Shown here in pieces: positions 49,822 through 58,582 of a stretch of 64,000 nt of DNA. A program made the translations under genes and the position numbers. A model generated the notes under the pieces. That model worked only from the letters and a program-made list of their open reading frames with translations. It did no database searches and was not told the DNA's origin. This DNA comes from Aureimonas mangrovi. GTDB taxonomy: Bacteria > Pseudomonadota > Alphaproteobacteria > Rhizobiales > Rhizobiaceae. Every line of letters starts with the position of its first letter. The first letter of the stretch is position 1. The DNA lies in assembly GCF_014058705.1 (NCBI RefSeq), contig NZ_CP059692.1, forward strand, positions 1,555,001 through 1,619,000, written 5' to 3'.

Positions 49822-50823
49822 ATGAAGGTAGCAGTTGTCACCGGCGCGAGCGCCGGTATCGGGTTTGCAACCGCCGAGCGGTTCGCGCGATCCGGCTGGC
49901 GGGTCGCGATCCTTGCACGCGATCCCGACCGTCTCCGAGATGCCCGCTCGCAGCTCGAGCGCATCGGCGGCACGATCCTGGATATTCCGACCGATGTCGC
50001 CGACGCGGCGCAGGTTGAAGTGGCAGCTAAGCGTGTCGTGCGCGAACTGGGCTCGATCGACGCGTGGGTCAACAACGCGATGACGACCGTCGTCGCGCCG
50101 GCGCACGAGATCACCGCCCAGGAATACCGCCAGGTCACGGCCTCGACATACCTCTCGCAGGTCTACGGTACGCTCGCGGCGCTGCGTCGGATGCGGAGCC
50201 AAGGACGCGGTGCCATCATTCAGGTCTCGTCGGGTCTTGCCATTCGGGCTGCGCCCCTGCAGGCAGCTTATTGTGCGGCGAAGGCTGCTGTCGGTGGGTT
50301 CACTGACTCGCTGCGCGCCGAGCTGATCGCCGAAAAATCGCCTGTCACTCTCTCGGTCGTCTACCTGCCGGGCGTGAACACGCCACAGCCGACATGGGCG
50401 CGCAATCGCATGGGCCACGAGCAGGTCATACCGGACCCGCTGTTCGATCCGCGTCTCTGTGCGGAAGCGGTCTACTCGGCCGTGCGGGATCCGCAGCGTG
50501 AGATCTGGGTCGGACGCTCAACGATGATGATGGCGCTTGGTCAGGCGTTGTCGCCGAGCGTCGCCGATCGACGGGCGGCCAGCATGGTCGAGGCGCAGCA
50601 GGGCGATCCGATGCCGCACCGCGACGGTAATCTCGCGGGGCCAGAGACCGGACCTGCCCGCATCGACGGCCCGCGGACGCGGGACGTCGTCGGTTCGCGC
50701 TCGGAGTTCGTGACGAGCCGCGATGTGCGCCTTCTCAAGCTGGCGGCAGCGGGTGGGCTGCTGCTCGCGGGCGCAGCCCTGAGGACGCTCACAGGGCGCG
50801 GCGCGTCGGAGCGCTTGCGATGA
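49822..50823 (+). CDS. SDR family oxidoreductase with C-terminal extension
   Basis: 333 residues from ATG 49822. The classical SDR core fills about 1-240: TGASAGIGFATAERFA for NAD(P), VNNAM in place of the NNAG motif, catalytic Ser in QVSSGLAI, and YCAAKAAVGGF (Tyr-x3-Lys). A roughly 80-residue extension follows, ending with a hydrophobic LLKLAAAGGLLLAGAALR that may associate with the membrane. Its substrate is unknown. It overlaps the GH15 gene by 4 bases, so the two probably act together. Confidence 0.9.
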   Translation: MKVAVVTGASAGIGFATAERFARSGWRVAILARDPDRLRDARSQLERIGGTILDIPTDVADAAQVEVAAKRVVRELGSIDAWVNNAMTTVVAPAHEITAQEYRQVTASTYLSQVYGTLAALRRMRSQGRGAIIQVSSGLAIRAAPLQAAYCAAKAAVGGFTDSLRAELIAEKSPVTLSVVYLPGVNTPQPTWARNRMGHEQVIPDPLFDPRLCAEAVYSAVRDPQREIWVGRSTMMMALGQALSPSVADRRAASMVEAQQGDPMPHRDGNLAGPETGPARIDGPRTRDVVGSRSEFVTSRDVRLLKLAAAGGLLLAGAALRTLTGRGASERLR

Positions 50824-52652
50824 CCGTTGTTGAAAGGATCGCGGCTTTCGTGCCGGGCAAGTCCGGCACGCGTCGTCGCGGAGATCGCACAGCCGGCTAT
50901 CTCGCGCTCGAGGACTACGGCGCGATCGGCGAGGGGCGCTCGGTTGCTCTCTCCGGCGCGGATGGGTCGATCGACTGGTGGTGCGTTCCGAACATGGATT
51001 CGCCACCGTTGTTCGACCGCCTGCTCGACGGCGAAAATGGCGGTCGCTTCTCGATCTGCCCAGAAGAGCCGTTCGAGGTCGAACAACGCTACCGCGAAGC
51101 CAGCAACGTCTTCGAGACCGTGTTCACCACCGCCAACGGCAAGGCGATCATGACGGAATCGCTGAACAGCGGGACGGCAGGACGCCTGCCTTGGGCGGAA
51201 CTCGCACGCCGTGTCGAGTGCGTGCGCGGTTCGGTGAAATTCGATGTCCTGATGCGGCCGGGCCGGCGCGGCGATACGGTGAACCCGTACCATTCGACGA
51301 TCGGCGCGCAGACTGTCTTCAACGTCGGCACGGTGCTCGGCCTCTTCCTGCATTCTACGGGGCTCGGTTTCGACTGGTCGGACGAGTGCATTTCCGGACG
51401 CTTCGAAGTCCGCGAAGGTGAGCGGCGTACGCTGGCGATCGTCGCGTGCAGCGACGGGCCGCTCGTGGTCCCCTCGATCGAGGAAATCGACGAGCGGATC
51501 GACATCTCCGACGAGGAATGGCGCGTCTGGGCCCGTCGCGTCTCCTATGACGGGGAGAACCGGGAAGCCTTCGTACGCAGCGCTCTGGCGCTCAAGCTCC
51601 TCCTGTTCTCGCCCTCCGGTGCCATCGCGGCAGCACCGACGACCTCGCTGCCGGAGAAGATCGGCGGTCCGAAGAACTACGACTACCGCTACGCCTGGGT
51701 GAGGGACGCGGGATACACGATCAAGGCGTTCCTCGCTGCGGGCGCCGAGGCAGAAGCGAAGGCAGCTTTCTCCTGGCTCCTGAACCGGATCGAGGAACAC
51801 GGTACGCAGGTCTGCTACACGCTCGACGGCGGGCTCGTGTCGGGCGTCCATGAATGGGCAATGCCGGGCTACCGCGGCTCCAAACCCGTGGTTACGGGGA
51901 ACGTCGCTGCCAAACAGCGCCAGCACGGCGTCTACGGCGATATCTTCGAGACCGCGTCGCGCTTCGTGGAGCGCGGCAACATCCTGGATGCGCGAAGCGC
52001 CATGACGCTCTCGTCGCTAGCAGACGAATGCGCCGACCTTTGGCGCACGCCCGATGCCGGCATATGGGAACTGGAAGACATCCAGCACTATACGATGTCG
52101 AAGATCAGTTGCTGGCAGGCGCTCGCCCGGGCGGTGGAACTCGCCGACAACGGGCAGTTGCCGACGACCTGCCGCGAACGCTGGGTCCGCGAGCGCGACC
52201 GGATCGCGGCCTGGATCGAGGAGCATTGCTGGTCCGAGGAAGTGGGCAGTTTCGTCATGTATCCCGGCTCAACGCGCCTTGATGCCTCGCTCGCGCTTGC
52301 CGTGCGGTTCGGGTTCGACGGTCGTGATCGGCTGCGCGAGACGCTCGAGGCAATCGATCGCGAACTCGGCAGCGGGCCGTTCCACTACCGCTATTCGGGG
52401 GCGGAAAGGGAGGAAGGCTGCTTCCTCGCTTGTTCGTACTGGATGGCCGAAGCCTGGGCGATCCTCGGCGAACGGGATCGCGCCAAGGAGCGATTGGCCG
52501 AACTCGAACGGGCTCTTGCGCACGGCGCCGGCGTCCTCTCCGAGATGGTCGATCCCCGAACCAACGCGTTCCTCGGCAACATGCCGCAGGGCCTCAGCCA
52601 CCTTGCACATATCATGGCGATGTCGACGCTGAGTGGCGAGGACGCGGCATAA
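50820..52652 (+). CDS. Glycoside hydrolase family 15 protein (glucoamylase/trehalase-like)
   Basis: 610 residues. A beta-rich N-terminal domain starts with LALEDYGAIGEGRSVALSG and GSIDWWCVPNMDSP. The alpha6/alpha6 barrel has NYDYRYAWVRDAGYTIKAFL (about 280), with catalytic acid candidates near WELEDIQHYTMSK, and ends SEMVDPRTNAFLGNMPQGLSH. Bacterial members of this subgroup hydrolyse trehalose or alpha-glucans, and no signal peptide is seen, so it is cytoplasmic. It is coupled to the SDR by an ATGA overlap. No otsA or treS is in the window. Confidence 0.9.
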   Translation: MTVVERIAAFVPGKSGTRRRGDRTAGYLALEDYGAIGEGRSVALSGADGSIDWWCVPNMDSPPLFDRLLDGENGGRFSICPEEPFEVEQRYREASNVFETVFTTANGKAIMTESLNSGTAGRLPWAELARRVECVRGSVKFDVLMRPGRRGDTVNPYHSTIGAQTVFNVGTVLGLFLHSTGLGFDWSDECISGRFEVREGERRTLAIVACSDGPLVVPSIEEIDERIDISDEEWRVWARRVSYDGENREAFVRSALALKLLLFSPSGAIAAAPTTSLPEKIGGPKNYDYRYAWVRDAGYTIKAFLAAGAEAEAKAAFSWLLNRIEEHGTQVCYTLDGGLVSGVHEWAMPGYRGSKPVVTGNVAAKQRQHGVYGDIFETASRFVERGNILDARSAMTLSSLADECADLWRTPDAGIWELEDIQHYTMSKISCWQALARAVELADNGQLPTTCRERWVRERDRIAAWIEEHCWSEEVGSFVMYPGSTRLDASLALAVRFGFDGRDRLRETLEAIDRELGSGPFHYRYSGAEREEGCFLACSYWMAEAWAILGERDRAKERLAELERALAHGAGVLSEMVDPRTNAFLGNMPQGLSHLAHIMAMSTLSGEDAA

Positions 52653-52701
52653 GAGATGAACGTCCGAACTCGGACCGATATCCGGTGAACGGGAACCGCC
52701 G

Positions 52702-52890
52702 CTAGGAAGACATTCGGCGCTCGTGATCCTTATTCGAGCGAGGAATACGGGCTGACGTGCTGTCGTGACGTTGCCAGCTTTCGATAACACCTTTCTTTCG
52801 CGGGCGGCCCAGCGCCATGCGCGTGGTATTCGCCCTGAGGATAGCGATCCACTGGCGCACGACTTTGGCGATGATCCCCCCGAGGGACAT
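52702..52890 (-). CDS. Possible small basic protein
   Basis: A 62-residue ORF starts 7 bases after the SDR stop on the same strand. It is strongly basic and includes MALGRPRKKGV, reminiscent of AT-hook-like basic patches. There is no ribosome binding site and no recognised family. The 245-base convergent gap between GH15 and the SDR contains nothing else. It may well be a chance ORF in GC-rich DNA. Confidence 0.15.
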   Translation of the reverse strand: MSLGGIIAKVVRQWIAILRANTTRMALGRPRKKGVIESWQRHDSTSARIPRSNKDHERRMSS

Positions 52891-52897
52891 CACTAAT

Positions 52898-53665
52898 TCA
52901 GGCCAGCATGTTGGTATCGCCGCATACTGAAATGGCCTGCCCCGAGATCGTGCGGCCCGTGCGCCCTGCCAGGAACAAGGCCTGGCCCGCAATCTCGGAA
53001 GGCTCCACGTAATGCCTGATCGACGTGTAGGAGAAGGCCTCCGCCTCGGTCTCCGCGAAGCTGCGCCCTTGCCGTTGCGCCTTCGCCTCCAGGACACGCC
53101 GCTGGCGATCCCCCGCGACAAGGCCGGGCAGGATGGCGTTGACCCGGATGTCGTCCGGGCCGAGCTCGGCCGCAAGCGATTTCGTCAGCCCGACTACCCC
53201 CCATTTGGCGGCCGCGTAGGGCGTGCGAAGTGCGAAGCCCATTCGGCCGGCCAGCGACGAAAGATTCACGATCGAAGCATTATTCGAGCAGCGCAGGGCG
53301 TGCACGGCCCGAGAGGCGGCAAGATACTGGCTCGTCAGCACCACGCGCAGGCAATGATCCCAATCAGCGAGGTCGATATCCTCCACCCGTGCCGTCGGCC
53401 CGGCTATGCCGGCATTGTTGACGAGGCAGTCGAGCCCGCCGAAGGCCTCTATCGCCTCGTCGATGAAACCGGTGAACGCCTCAGGATCGGAGACGTCGAT
53501 CTTCCTGGCGAGCACATCCTGCGGAAGGGAGGCGAGCGCCGCGTCGTCGATGTCGCAGGTCGCGACCTTGGCTCCCTCCCCACGGAACGCATCGACGATC
53601 GCGCGTCCGATCCCGCCGGCTCCGGCGGTGACGATCACGCGCGCGTCCTGCAATCCCAGGTCCAT
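52898..53665 (-). CDS. SDR family NAD(P)-dependent oxidoreductase
   Basis: 255 residues. Cofactor motif TAGAGGIGRAIVDAF (about 12-26), NNAG in LVNNAGIAGP, catalytic Ser in NLSSLAGRMG, and YAAAKWGVVGL (Tyr-x3-Lys) are intact. The end, GRTISGQAISVCGD, is typical for classical SDRs. It probably oxidises a secondary alcohol of the catabolic substrate. It starts one base after the gntR stop region, so the regulator and this enzyme form a leftward operon divergent from the main cluster. Confidence 0.92.
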   Translation of the reverse strand: MDLGLQDARVIVTAGAGGIGRAIVDAFRGEGAKVATCDIDDAALASLPQDVLARKIDVSDPEAFTGFIDEAIEAFGGLDCLVNNAGIAGPTARVEDIDLADWDHCLRVVLTSQYLAASRAVHALRCSNNASIVNLSSLAGRMGFALRTPYAAAKWGVVGLTKSLAAELGPDDIRVNAILPGLVAGDRQRRVLEAKAQRQGRSFAETEAEAFSYTSIRHYVEPSEIAGQALFLAGRTGRTISGQAISVCGDTNMLA

Positions 53666-53666
53666 C

Positions 53667-54368
53667 TCAGTCCTCCTTAGGCCTGTCCGCGCCGAGCGCG
53701 TTTTCGATAATCGAGGCAGCCGCGCTCTGAATGTCGATCGTCACTGCGGCCGCCGCGCCCTCGACATCGCCGGCTTCCAGCGCCAGCAGGAGCGCGGCAT
53801 GCGCCTGCATCGAGCTGGCATTGCGGGAGCGGCGCGTCGGCATGCCGATATCAAGGTTGATCATCGGCCCCGCGCGCAGCCAGTTGCTGGCGATGATGCG
53901 CGACAATGTTGCGGAGCCTGCGGCGTCGTAGAGGCAGAAGTGCAGGCGCTGGTTGATCGGCACGGGCTCGGTGGAGCCCGGATCGCCCATCGCCTCCACG
54001 AACGCGTCGTTGATCCGGCGCAGCTCATTTAAGATTTCCGGGGTCATCCGTTGGGCCGCCCGGCGCGTCGCCTCAGCTTCGGTGAGGATGCGCGCCTCGG
54101 TCAAATCCTGAAAATCGGCGATCGAGAGCTTCGGCACCACGACGGCGCGGTTTCGCTCGATGGCGAGCGCACCCCCCGCCACCAGACGCGAAACGGCGTC
54201 CCGCACCGGCATGGTGGAAACGCCCATGGCTTCGGCCAGCTCTCGGATGGAAGTGCGATCTTCCGGCTTGAGCACACCGCTGCAAAGCATGTCCTCCAGG
54301 CGCGCACGCACCTGATCGGCTAGCGAATGGCTGGCCAATGGCAGCTCTGCAAAATCCGTGAAGCCCAT
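53667..54368 (-). CDS. GntR family regulator, FadR subfamily (FCD domain)
   Basis: 233 residues. The N-terminal winged helix (about 12-75) has LADQVRARLEDMLCSGVLKP, TSIRELAEAMGVSTMPVRDAVSRL, then GGALAIERNRAVVVPKLS. The helical FCD effector domain (about 85-225) has RLHFCLYDAAGSATLSRII and a later AHAALLLALEAGD, giving histidines for metal and ligand binding. It likely represses the divergent operon and responds to the substrate or an intermediate. A palindrome in its promoter region is a candidate binding site. Confidence 0.93.
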   Translation of the reverse strand: MGFTDFAELPLASHSLADQVRARLEDMLCSGVLKPEDRTSIRELAEAMGVSTMPVRDAVSRLVAGGALAIERNRAVVVPKLSIADFQDLTEARILTEAEATRRAAQRMTPEILNELRRINDAFVEAMGDPGSTEPVPINQRLHFCLYDAAGSATLSRIIASNWLRAGPMINLDIGMPTRRSRNASSMQAHAALLLALEAGDVEGAAAAVTIDIQSAAASIIENALGADRPKED

Positions 54369-54402
54369 TTTCGACGCTCGGCGGCCATTGACGTGAAGTT
54401 AG

Positions 54403-54427
54403 ATTATGCCATCATGATCTGAGATCA
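54403..54427. promoter_or_regulatory. Candidate GntR operator and -10 element
   Basis: TGATC-TGA-GATCA (54415-54427) is a perfect 5-bp inverted repeat in an AT-rich stretch between gntR and the catabolic operon. On the minus strand CATAAT (54408-54403) could be the gntR -10 element, placing the palindrome in the spacer. A second imperfect repeat AAGAT-CTAT-ATCTT is at 54442-54455. FadR-subfamily regulators bind short palindromes of this kind; the assignment is by position. Confidence 0.45.
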
Positions 54428-54488
54428 CAGTGGTGTTGAAGAAGATCTATATCTTTTGAACGCCGCCGTGAAGGGAGGAGAGTTCGAC

Positions 54489-54581
54489 ATGGACCATACG
54501 CGTTTGGCCGCATCGGGCGGCGCGCGATATAAGTCGCTACTGCACGGCGTTCGCCCTTTTGCGGACGCATGCGCGAAATGA
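54489..54581 (+). CDS. 30-residue leader ORF translationally coupled to the catabolic operon
   Basis: The ATG at 54489 is preceded by GGGAGGAGA at an ideal distance, the best ribosome binding site in this promoter region. The ORF has 30 codons (MDHTRLAASGG... ending DACAK) and stops at TGA 54579-54581, overlapping the ATG at 54578 of the next gene as ATGA. The downstream gene has no strong ribosome binding site of its own. It may be a leader peptide or a small protein; no family was recognised. Confidence 0.5.
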   Translation: MDHTRLAASGGARYKSLLHGVRPFADACAK

Positions 54582-55546
54582 CGACGGTCGCCATCGTCGG
54601 CGCGGGCCTAGTCGGGCGGGGCTGGGCCTTCGTTTTCGCACGGGCCGGAATGGCCGTGCGCGTCTGGGATGCCGAGCCAGCTGTCCTCGAACGGTTGCCC
54701 GCAGAGATCGCGAAAATGGCTGCAGAGGCCGGCGCCTTCGGCTGCGGCGGCTCCGATCACGCCGGGCTCGCGGACCGAATCCTCACTTTCGCTTCGCTCG
54801 ACGAGGCGTTGCGCGGCGCATCGCTGGTGCAGGAGAGCGGGCCGGAAGTTCTGTCGGTCAAGCAGGCGTTGTTCACCCGTCTCGATGAGCTCGCCGAGCC
54901 CGATGCGGTCGTCGCCTCCTCAAGTTCGGGGCTGACCGTCTCGCAATACACGGACGAACTGCCAGGCCGGCACCGCTGCCTCGTCGGCCACCCGGTCAAC
55001 CCGCCGCATCTCGTGCCGGTCGTCGAGCTTTCGCCCGGCCCGCACACCGATGCGGCGACGCTTGATACGGCGGAGCGTATTTACCGCCAGGCTGGCCAGG
55101 TGCCCGTTCGTCTCGAACGCGAAATCGACGGCTTCATCCTCAATCGCCTGCAGGCGGTGGTGCTGGCCGAGGCGCTGCGTCTCGTCGACGAGGGCTATGT
55201 GAGCGCGCACGGGCTCGACGACACGATGCGCCACGGCCTCGGCCGGCGCTGGGCCTTCATGGGGCCGCTCGAGACGATCTCCCTCAACGCGCCGAACGGC
55301 ATTGCCGACTATCTGCGCCGCTACGGACCAACGATGGCGCGCCTCGCCGACGATGCGGCGCGCGGCGAAGCCTTCAACGAGGCCGCGATCGAAAAGGTCG
55401 CGCGGGCTTTTCCGGTGACCGAAAGCGACAAGGTGAGGGCGCGCCAGGCATGGCGTGACGACGAACTGGCCGCCTTGGCGCGGCATCTGGCCGAGCGCAA
55501 TGCCCGGCATGCGGAAGGGGAGGGACGTCATGGCGGGCAAGCGTAA
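54578..55546 (+). CDS. 3-hydroxyacyl-CoA dehydrogenase family protein, lambda-crystallin/gulonate-dehydrogenase type
   Basis: 322 residues from ATG 54578; ATG 54569 would add three. The NAD motif is VAIVGAGLVGRGWAFVFA at the N-terminus. QESGPEVLSVKQALF, SSSSGLTVSQ and GHPVNPPHLVPVVEL (catalytic His region) are those of lambda-crystallin/L-gulonate 3-dehydrogenase and carnitine dehydrogenase relatives. LNRLQAVVLAEALRLVDEG and RRWAFMGPLETISLNAP follow. It most likely oxidises a free 3-hydroxy acid to a 3-keto acid. It overlaps the BKACE gene by 17 bases, matching sequential steps. Confidence 0.88.
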   Translation: MTTVAIVGAGLVGRGWAFVFARAGMAVRVWDAEPAVLERLPAEIAKMAAEAGAFGCGGSDHAGLADRILTFASLDEALRGASLVQESGPEVLSVKQALFTRLDELAEPDAVVASSSSGLTVSQYTDELPGRHRCLVGHPVNPPHLVPVVELSPGPHTDAATLDTAERIYRQAGQVPVRLEREIDGFILNRLQAVVLAEALRLVDEGYVSAHGLDDTMRHGLGRRWAFMGPLETISLNAPNGIADYLRRYGPTMARLADDAARGEAFNEAAIEKVARAFPVTESDKVRARQAWRDDELAALARHLAERNARHAEGEGRHGGQA

Positions 55547-56459
55547 GGTCGTCATCACATGCGCGGTGACGGGCGCTATCCATACACCCTCCATGTCACC
55601 GCATCTGCCGATCAGCGCGTCGCAGATCGCGGACGCCGCAATCGGTGCGGCAGAGGCCGGTGCGGCCGTCATTCATCTCCATGCGCGTGACCCGGAGGAC
55701 GGGCGGCCCGACCAGAGCGCCGGGGCCTTCGAGCCGTTCCTGCGCCGGATCAAGCAGGCGAGCGACGCGGTGGTGAACATCACCACCGGCGGCGCTCCGA
55801 CGATGGCGATCGCCGAGCGCATCGGCCCGGCGCTGCACTGGAAGCCCGAGCTGGCCTCGCTCAACATGGGTACGATGAATTTCGGCCTTTTCCCCATGCT
55901 CGGGCGCTTCAAGGATTTGAAGCATCAGTGGGAGCGGGACTATCTGTCCAACAAGGACATCATCTTCCGGAACACGTTCGGCGACATCGAGCATGTCATG
56001 ACCGAACTCGGCGCCAACGGCACGCGCTTCGAGTTCGAATGCTATGATACCGCCCATCTCTACAATCTGAAGCACTTCAAGGATGCCGGCCTCGTCACGG
56101 GGCCTCTCTTCATCCAGACGGTCTTCGGCCTGATGGGCGGTATCGGCGCTCATCCCGACGACGTCCTGCACATGAAGCGCACCGCCGACAGACTGTTCGG
56201 CGAGGATTATCGCTGGTCGGTTCTGGGCGCGGGGCGCAACCAGCTTCCCGTGGCCGCGATGGCCGCAGCCATGGGCGGCAATGTTCGGGTGGGTCTGGAG
56301 GATTCCCTGTGGGCCGGGCCGGGGCGTCTTGCCGAGACAAATGCCCAGCAGGTGCGTTCGGTGCGCCAGATCATCGAAGGGCTGGGCCTCGAGGTCGCTT
56401 CGCCCGCCGAGGCGCGCGAGCTCCTTGCCCTCAAGGGCGGCGACGCGGTCGGCTTTTAG
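55530..56459 (+). CDS. Beta-keto acid cleavage enzyme (BKACE, DUF849)
   Basis: 309 residues from ATG 55530, with GGGGAGGG upstream. The zinc histidines are in [15 protein letters not shown] (His49, His51). [28 protein letters not shown] and [10 protein letters not shown] complete the family pattern. BKACE enzymes, such as 3-keto-5-aminohexanoate and dehydrocarnitine cleavage enzymes, exchange a beta-keto acid with acetyl-CoA to give acetoacetate plus a new acyl-CoA. The upstream 3-hydroxyacid dehydrogenase would supply the keto acid. The R-group specificity cannot be read. Confidence 0.92.
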   Translation: MAGKRKVVITCAVTGAIHTPSMSPHLPISASQIADAAIGAAEAGAAVIHLHARDPEDGRPDQSAGAFEPFLRRIKQASDAVVNITTGGAPTMAIAERIGPALHWKPELASLNMGTMNFGLFPMLGRFKDLKHQWERDYLSNKDIIFRNTFGDIEHVMTELGANGTRFEFECYDTAHLYNLKHFKDAGLVTGPLFIQTVFGLMGGIGAHPDDVLHMKRTADRLFGEDYRWSVLGAGRNQLPVAAMAAAMGGNVRVGLEDSLWAGPGRLAETNAQQVRSVRQIIEGLGLEVASPAEARELLALKGGDAVGF

Positions 56460-56467
56460 GAGGAAAG

Positions 56468-57778
56468 ATGGCAGTCGAACACATCAAGTGTGGCAAGGCC
56501 GATACCGAGCGCAACGAGGACGACCGCGCGGTGCGCACTCAGGTCGAAGCGGCACTCGCCGACATCGAGACGCGCGGTGACGCAGCCGTGCGCGAGATGA
56601 GTGCGCGCTTCGACGGCTATGAACCGGCCTTGTACCGGCTTTCGCAGTCCGAGATCGACGCGCTGATCGGAACACTGGACGCGCGCGAGATCGAGGACAT
56701 CCGCTTCGCGCAGGCGCAGGTGCGCAACTTCGCGGAGATCCAGCGGGCCAGCATGCGCGACGTGGAGGTAGAGACGCTGCCCGGCGTCACGCTTGGCCAC
56801 AAGCACATCCCGGTGCAGGCGGTCGGTTGTTACGTGCCAGGCGGCAAGTTTCCGATGGTGGCCTCGGCCCACATGTCGGTGCTGACGGCTTCTGTCGCCG
56901 GCGTGCCACGCATCGCGGCGGCCACCCCGCCCTTCAAGGGAGCACCCAACGCGGCCGTCATCGCCGCGATGCACTGGGGAGGCGCGCACGAAATTTACGT
57001 GATGGGCGGCATCCAGGCCGTCGGGGCGCTCGCCCTCGGCACCGAGACCATTGCGCCGGTGGACATGCTGGTCGGGCCGGGCAACGCCTTCGTGGCCGAG
57101 GCTAAACGCCAGCTTTACGGGCGAGTCGGCATCGACCTCTTCGCCGGCCCGACCGAGACATTGCTGATCGCGGACGAGACGGTGGACGCGGAATTGTGCG
57201 CGACAGACCTTCTCGGGCAGGCGGAGCACGGTTTCAACTCTCCGGCGATCCTCCTGACGACTTCTCGCAAGCTCGCGCTGGCGACGCTCTCGGAGATCGA
57301 CCGTCTTCTCGGCATCATGCCGACGGCCGCCACCGCGGGTGCGAGTTGGCGCGACTACGGCGCCGTCATCGTGTGCGACACGCATGAGGAGATGCTCGCC
57401 GCCGCCGAGGAGATCGCGTCCGAGCACGTACAGGTGATGACCGATCGCGACGACTGGTATCTCGAGAACATGACCGCCTACGGGGCGCTGTTCCTCGGGC
57501 CGCGCACGAATGTGGCGAACGGAGACAAGGTGATCGGCACGAACCATACGCTGCCGACAAAGAAGGCGGGCCGCTACACTGGCGGGCTATGGGTTGGCAA
57601 GTTCCTCAAAACGCATACCTATCAGCGCATCACCACCGACGAGGCGGCGGCCGATATCGGCCGCTACTGTTCGCGCCTTTCGATGCTCGAGGGTTTTGCC
57701 GGCCACGCCGAGCAAGGCAATGTCCGCGTCAGGCGTCACGGCGGCCAGACCGTGCCCTATGCGAGCGCCGCGCAATGA
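56468..57778 (+). CDS. HisD-family alcohol-to-acid dehydrogenase, sulfopropanediol dehydrogenase (HpsN)-like
   Basis: 436 residues from ATG 56468 with AGGAGG upstream. Residues matching E. coli HisD zinc ligands and bases are all present: Gln251 and His254 ([11 protein letters not shown]), Glu319-His320 (ASEHVQVM), Asp353 ([14 protein letters not shown]) and His413 ([11 protein letters not shown]). The segments [15 protein letters not shown] and [12 protein letters not shown] recall HpsN rather than biosynthetic HisD. The context is catabolic and no his gene is near. It likely performs an NAD-dependent four-electron oxidation of a primary alcohol to a carboxylate. The actual substrate is not known. 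Confidence 0.88.
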   Translation: MAVEHIKCGKADTERNEDDRAVRTQVEAALADIETRGDAAVREMSARFDGYEPALYRLSQSEIDALIGTLDAREIEDIRFAQAQVRNFAEIQRASMRDVEVETLPGVTLGHKHIPVQAVGCYVPGGKFPMVASAHMSVLTASVAGVPRIAAATPPFKGAPNAAVIAAMHWGGAHEIYVMGGIQAVGALALGTETIAPVDMLVGPGNAFVAEAKRQLYGRVGIDLFAGPTETLLIADETVDAELCATDLLGQAEHGFNSPAILLTTSRKLALATLSEIDRLLGIMPTAATAGASWRDYGAVIVCDTHEEMLAAAEEIASEHVQVMTDRDDWYLENMTAYGALFLGPRTNVANGDKVIGTNHTLPTKKAGRYTGGLWVGKFLKTHTYQRITTDEAAADIGRYCSRLSMLEGFAGHAEQGNVRVRRHGGQTVPYASAAQ

Positions 57779-58533
57779 CGCCAATGCCATCCTTTTCGCT
57801 GGAAGGCCGATCCGCGGTCGTGACAGGCGCAGGGCGCGGCATCGGCCGGGCCATCGCCGAGACCTTTGCGCAGGCAGGCGCCGAAGTCTGGCTCTGCGCG
57901 CGCACGGGAGCCGAGATCGAAGAAGCGGCCTCGGCTATCCGCGACGCGGGCTACAAAGCCGAGGCGTTGGCGATTGACGTGACTGACATCGCCGGCTTTC
58001 GTGCCGCGATCGACGGCATCGGATGCCTCGACGTCTTCGTCAACAACGCAGGCACCAACCGGCCAAAGCCGTTGATCGAAGTCGAAAAGGACGATTACGA
58101 CGCGGTCGCGGACCTGAATGCTCGTGCCGCCTTCTTCGCCCTCCAGTCCGCCGCGCGCCGGATGATCGCGCTCGGGACGGGAGGGTCGATCATCAGCATG
58201 TCCTCCCAGATGGGGCATGTCGGCGCACCGAACCGTTCGCTCTACTGCGCGACGAAATGGGGTCTCGAAGGGCTGACGAAGGCCGCTTCGATGGAGCTCG
58301 CGCCGCATGGCATCCGGGTCAACACGATCTGCCCGACCTTTATCGAAACGCCGCTCACGCGGCCGTACTTCACCGACCCCGCGTTTCGCGAGGAAACGTT
58401 GAATAAGATCAGGCTCGGCCGATTGGGGCAGGTCGAGGACATCACCGGAGCGGCCCTGTTCCTCGCCAGCGACGCCTCGTCGCTGATGACGGGCAGTGCC
58501 GTCCTCGTCGACGGCGGCTGGACGGCGGGCTGA
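57775..58533 (+). CDS. SDR family oxidoreductase (FabG/gluconate 5-dehydrogenase-like)
   Basis: 252 residues from ATG 57775, overlapping the HisD-family gene as ATGA; ATG 57784 is possible. [16 protein letters not shown] binds the cofactor, followed by NNAG in [11 protein letters not shown], Ser in [10 protein letters not shown], and [11 protein letters not shown]. It ends [15 protein letters not shown] like many sugar-alcohol dehydrogenases. It is the second SDR of the cluster and could set the stereochemistry of a secondary alcohol, as HpsO/HpsP do in sulfopropanediol breakdown. Confidence 0.92.
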   Translation: MTPMPSFSLEGRSAVVTGAGRGIGRAIAETFAQAGAEVWLCARTGAEIEEAASAIRDAGYKAEALAIDVTDIAGFRAAIDGIGCLDVFVNNAGTNRPKPLIEVEKDDYDAVADLNARAAFFALQSAARRMIALGTGGSIISMSSQMGHVGAPNRSLYCATKWGLEGLTKAASMELAPHGIRVNTICPTFIETPLTRPYFTDPAFREETLNKIRLGRLGQVEDITGAALFLASDASSLMTGSAVLVDGGWTAG

Positions 58534-58582
58534 ATATTACAGGCTAAGAATAGACGACAATCGATTTCGGGAGGAAATCACC

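Noticed and set aside
54578-56459. Straight assignment of the pair to carnitine degradation
   Set aside because: The dehydrogenase looks closer to lambda-crystallin/gulonate dehydrogenase than to carnitine dehydrogenase, and no betainyl-CoA thioesterase or carnitine regulator is present.
56468-57778. Annotation as biosynthetic histidinol dehydrogenase
   Set aside because: Catalytic residues match HisD, but the surrounding segments resemble HpsN-type enzymes and the neighbours are catabolic and transport genes, not his genes.
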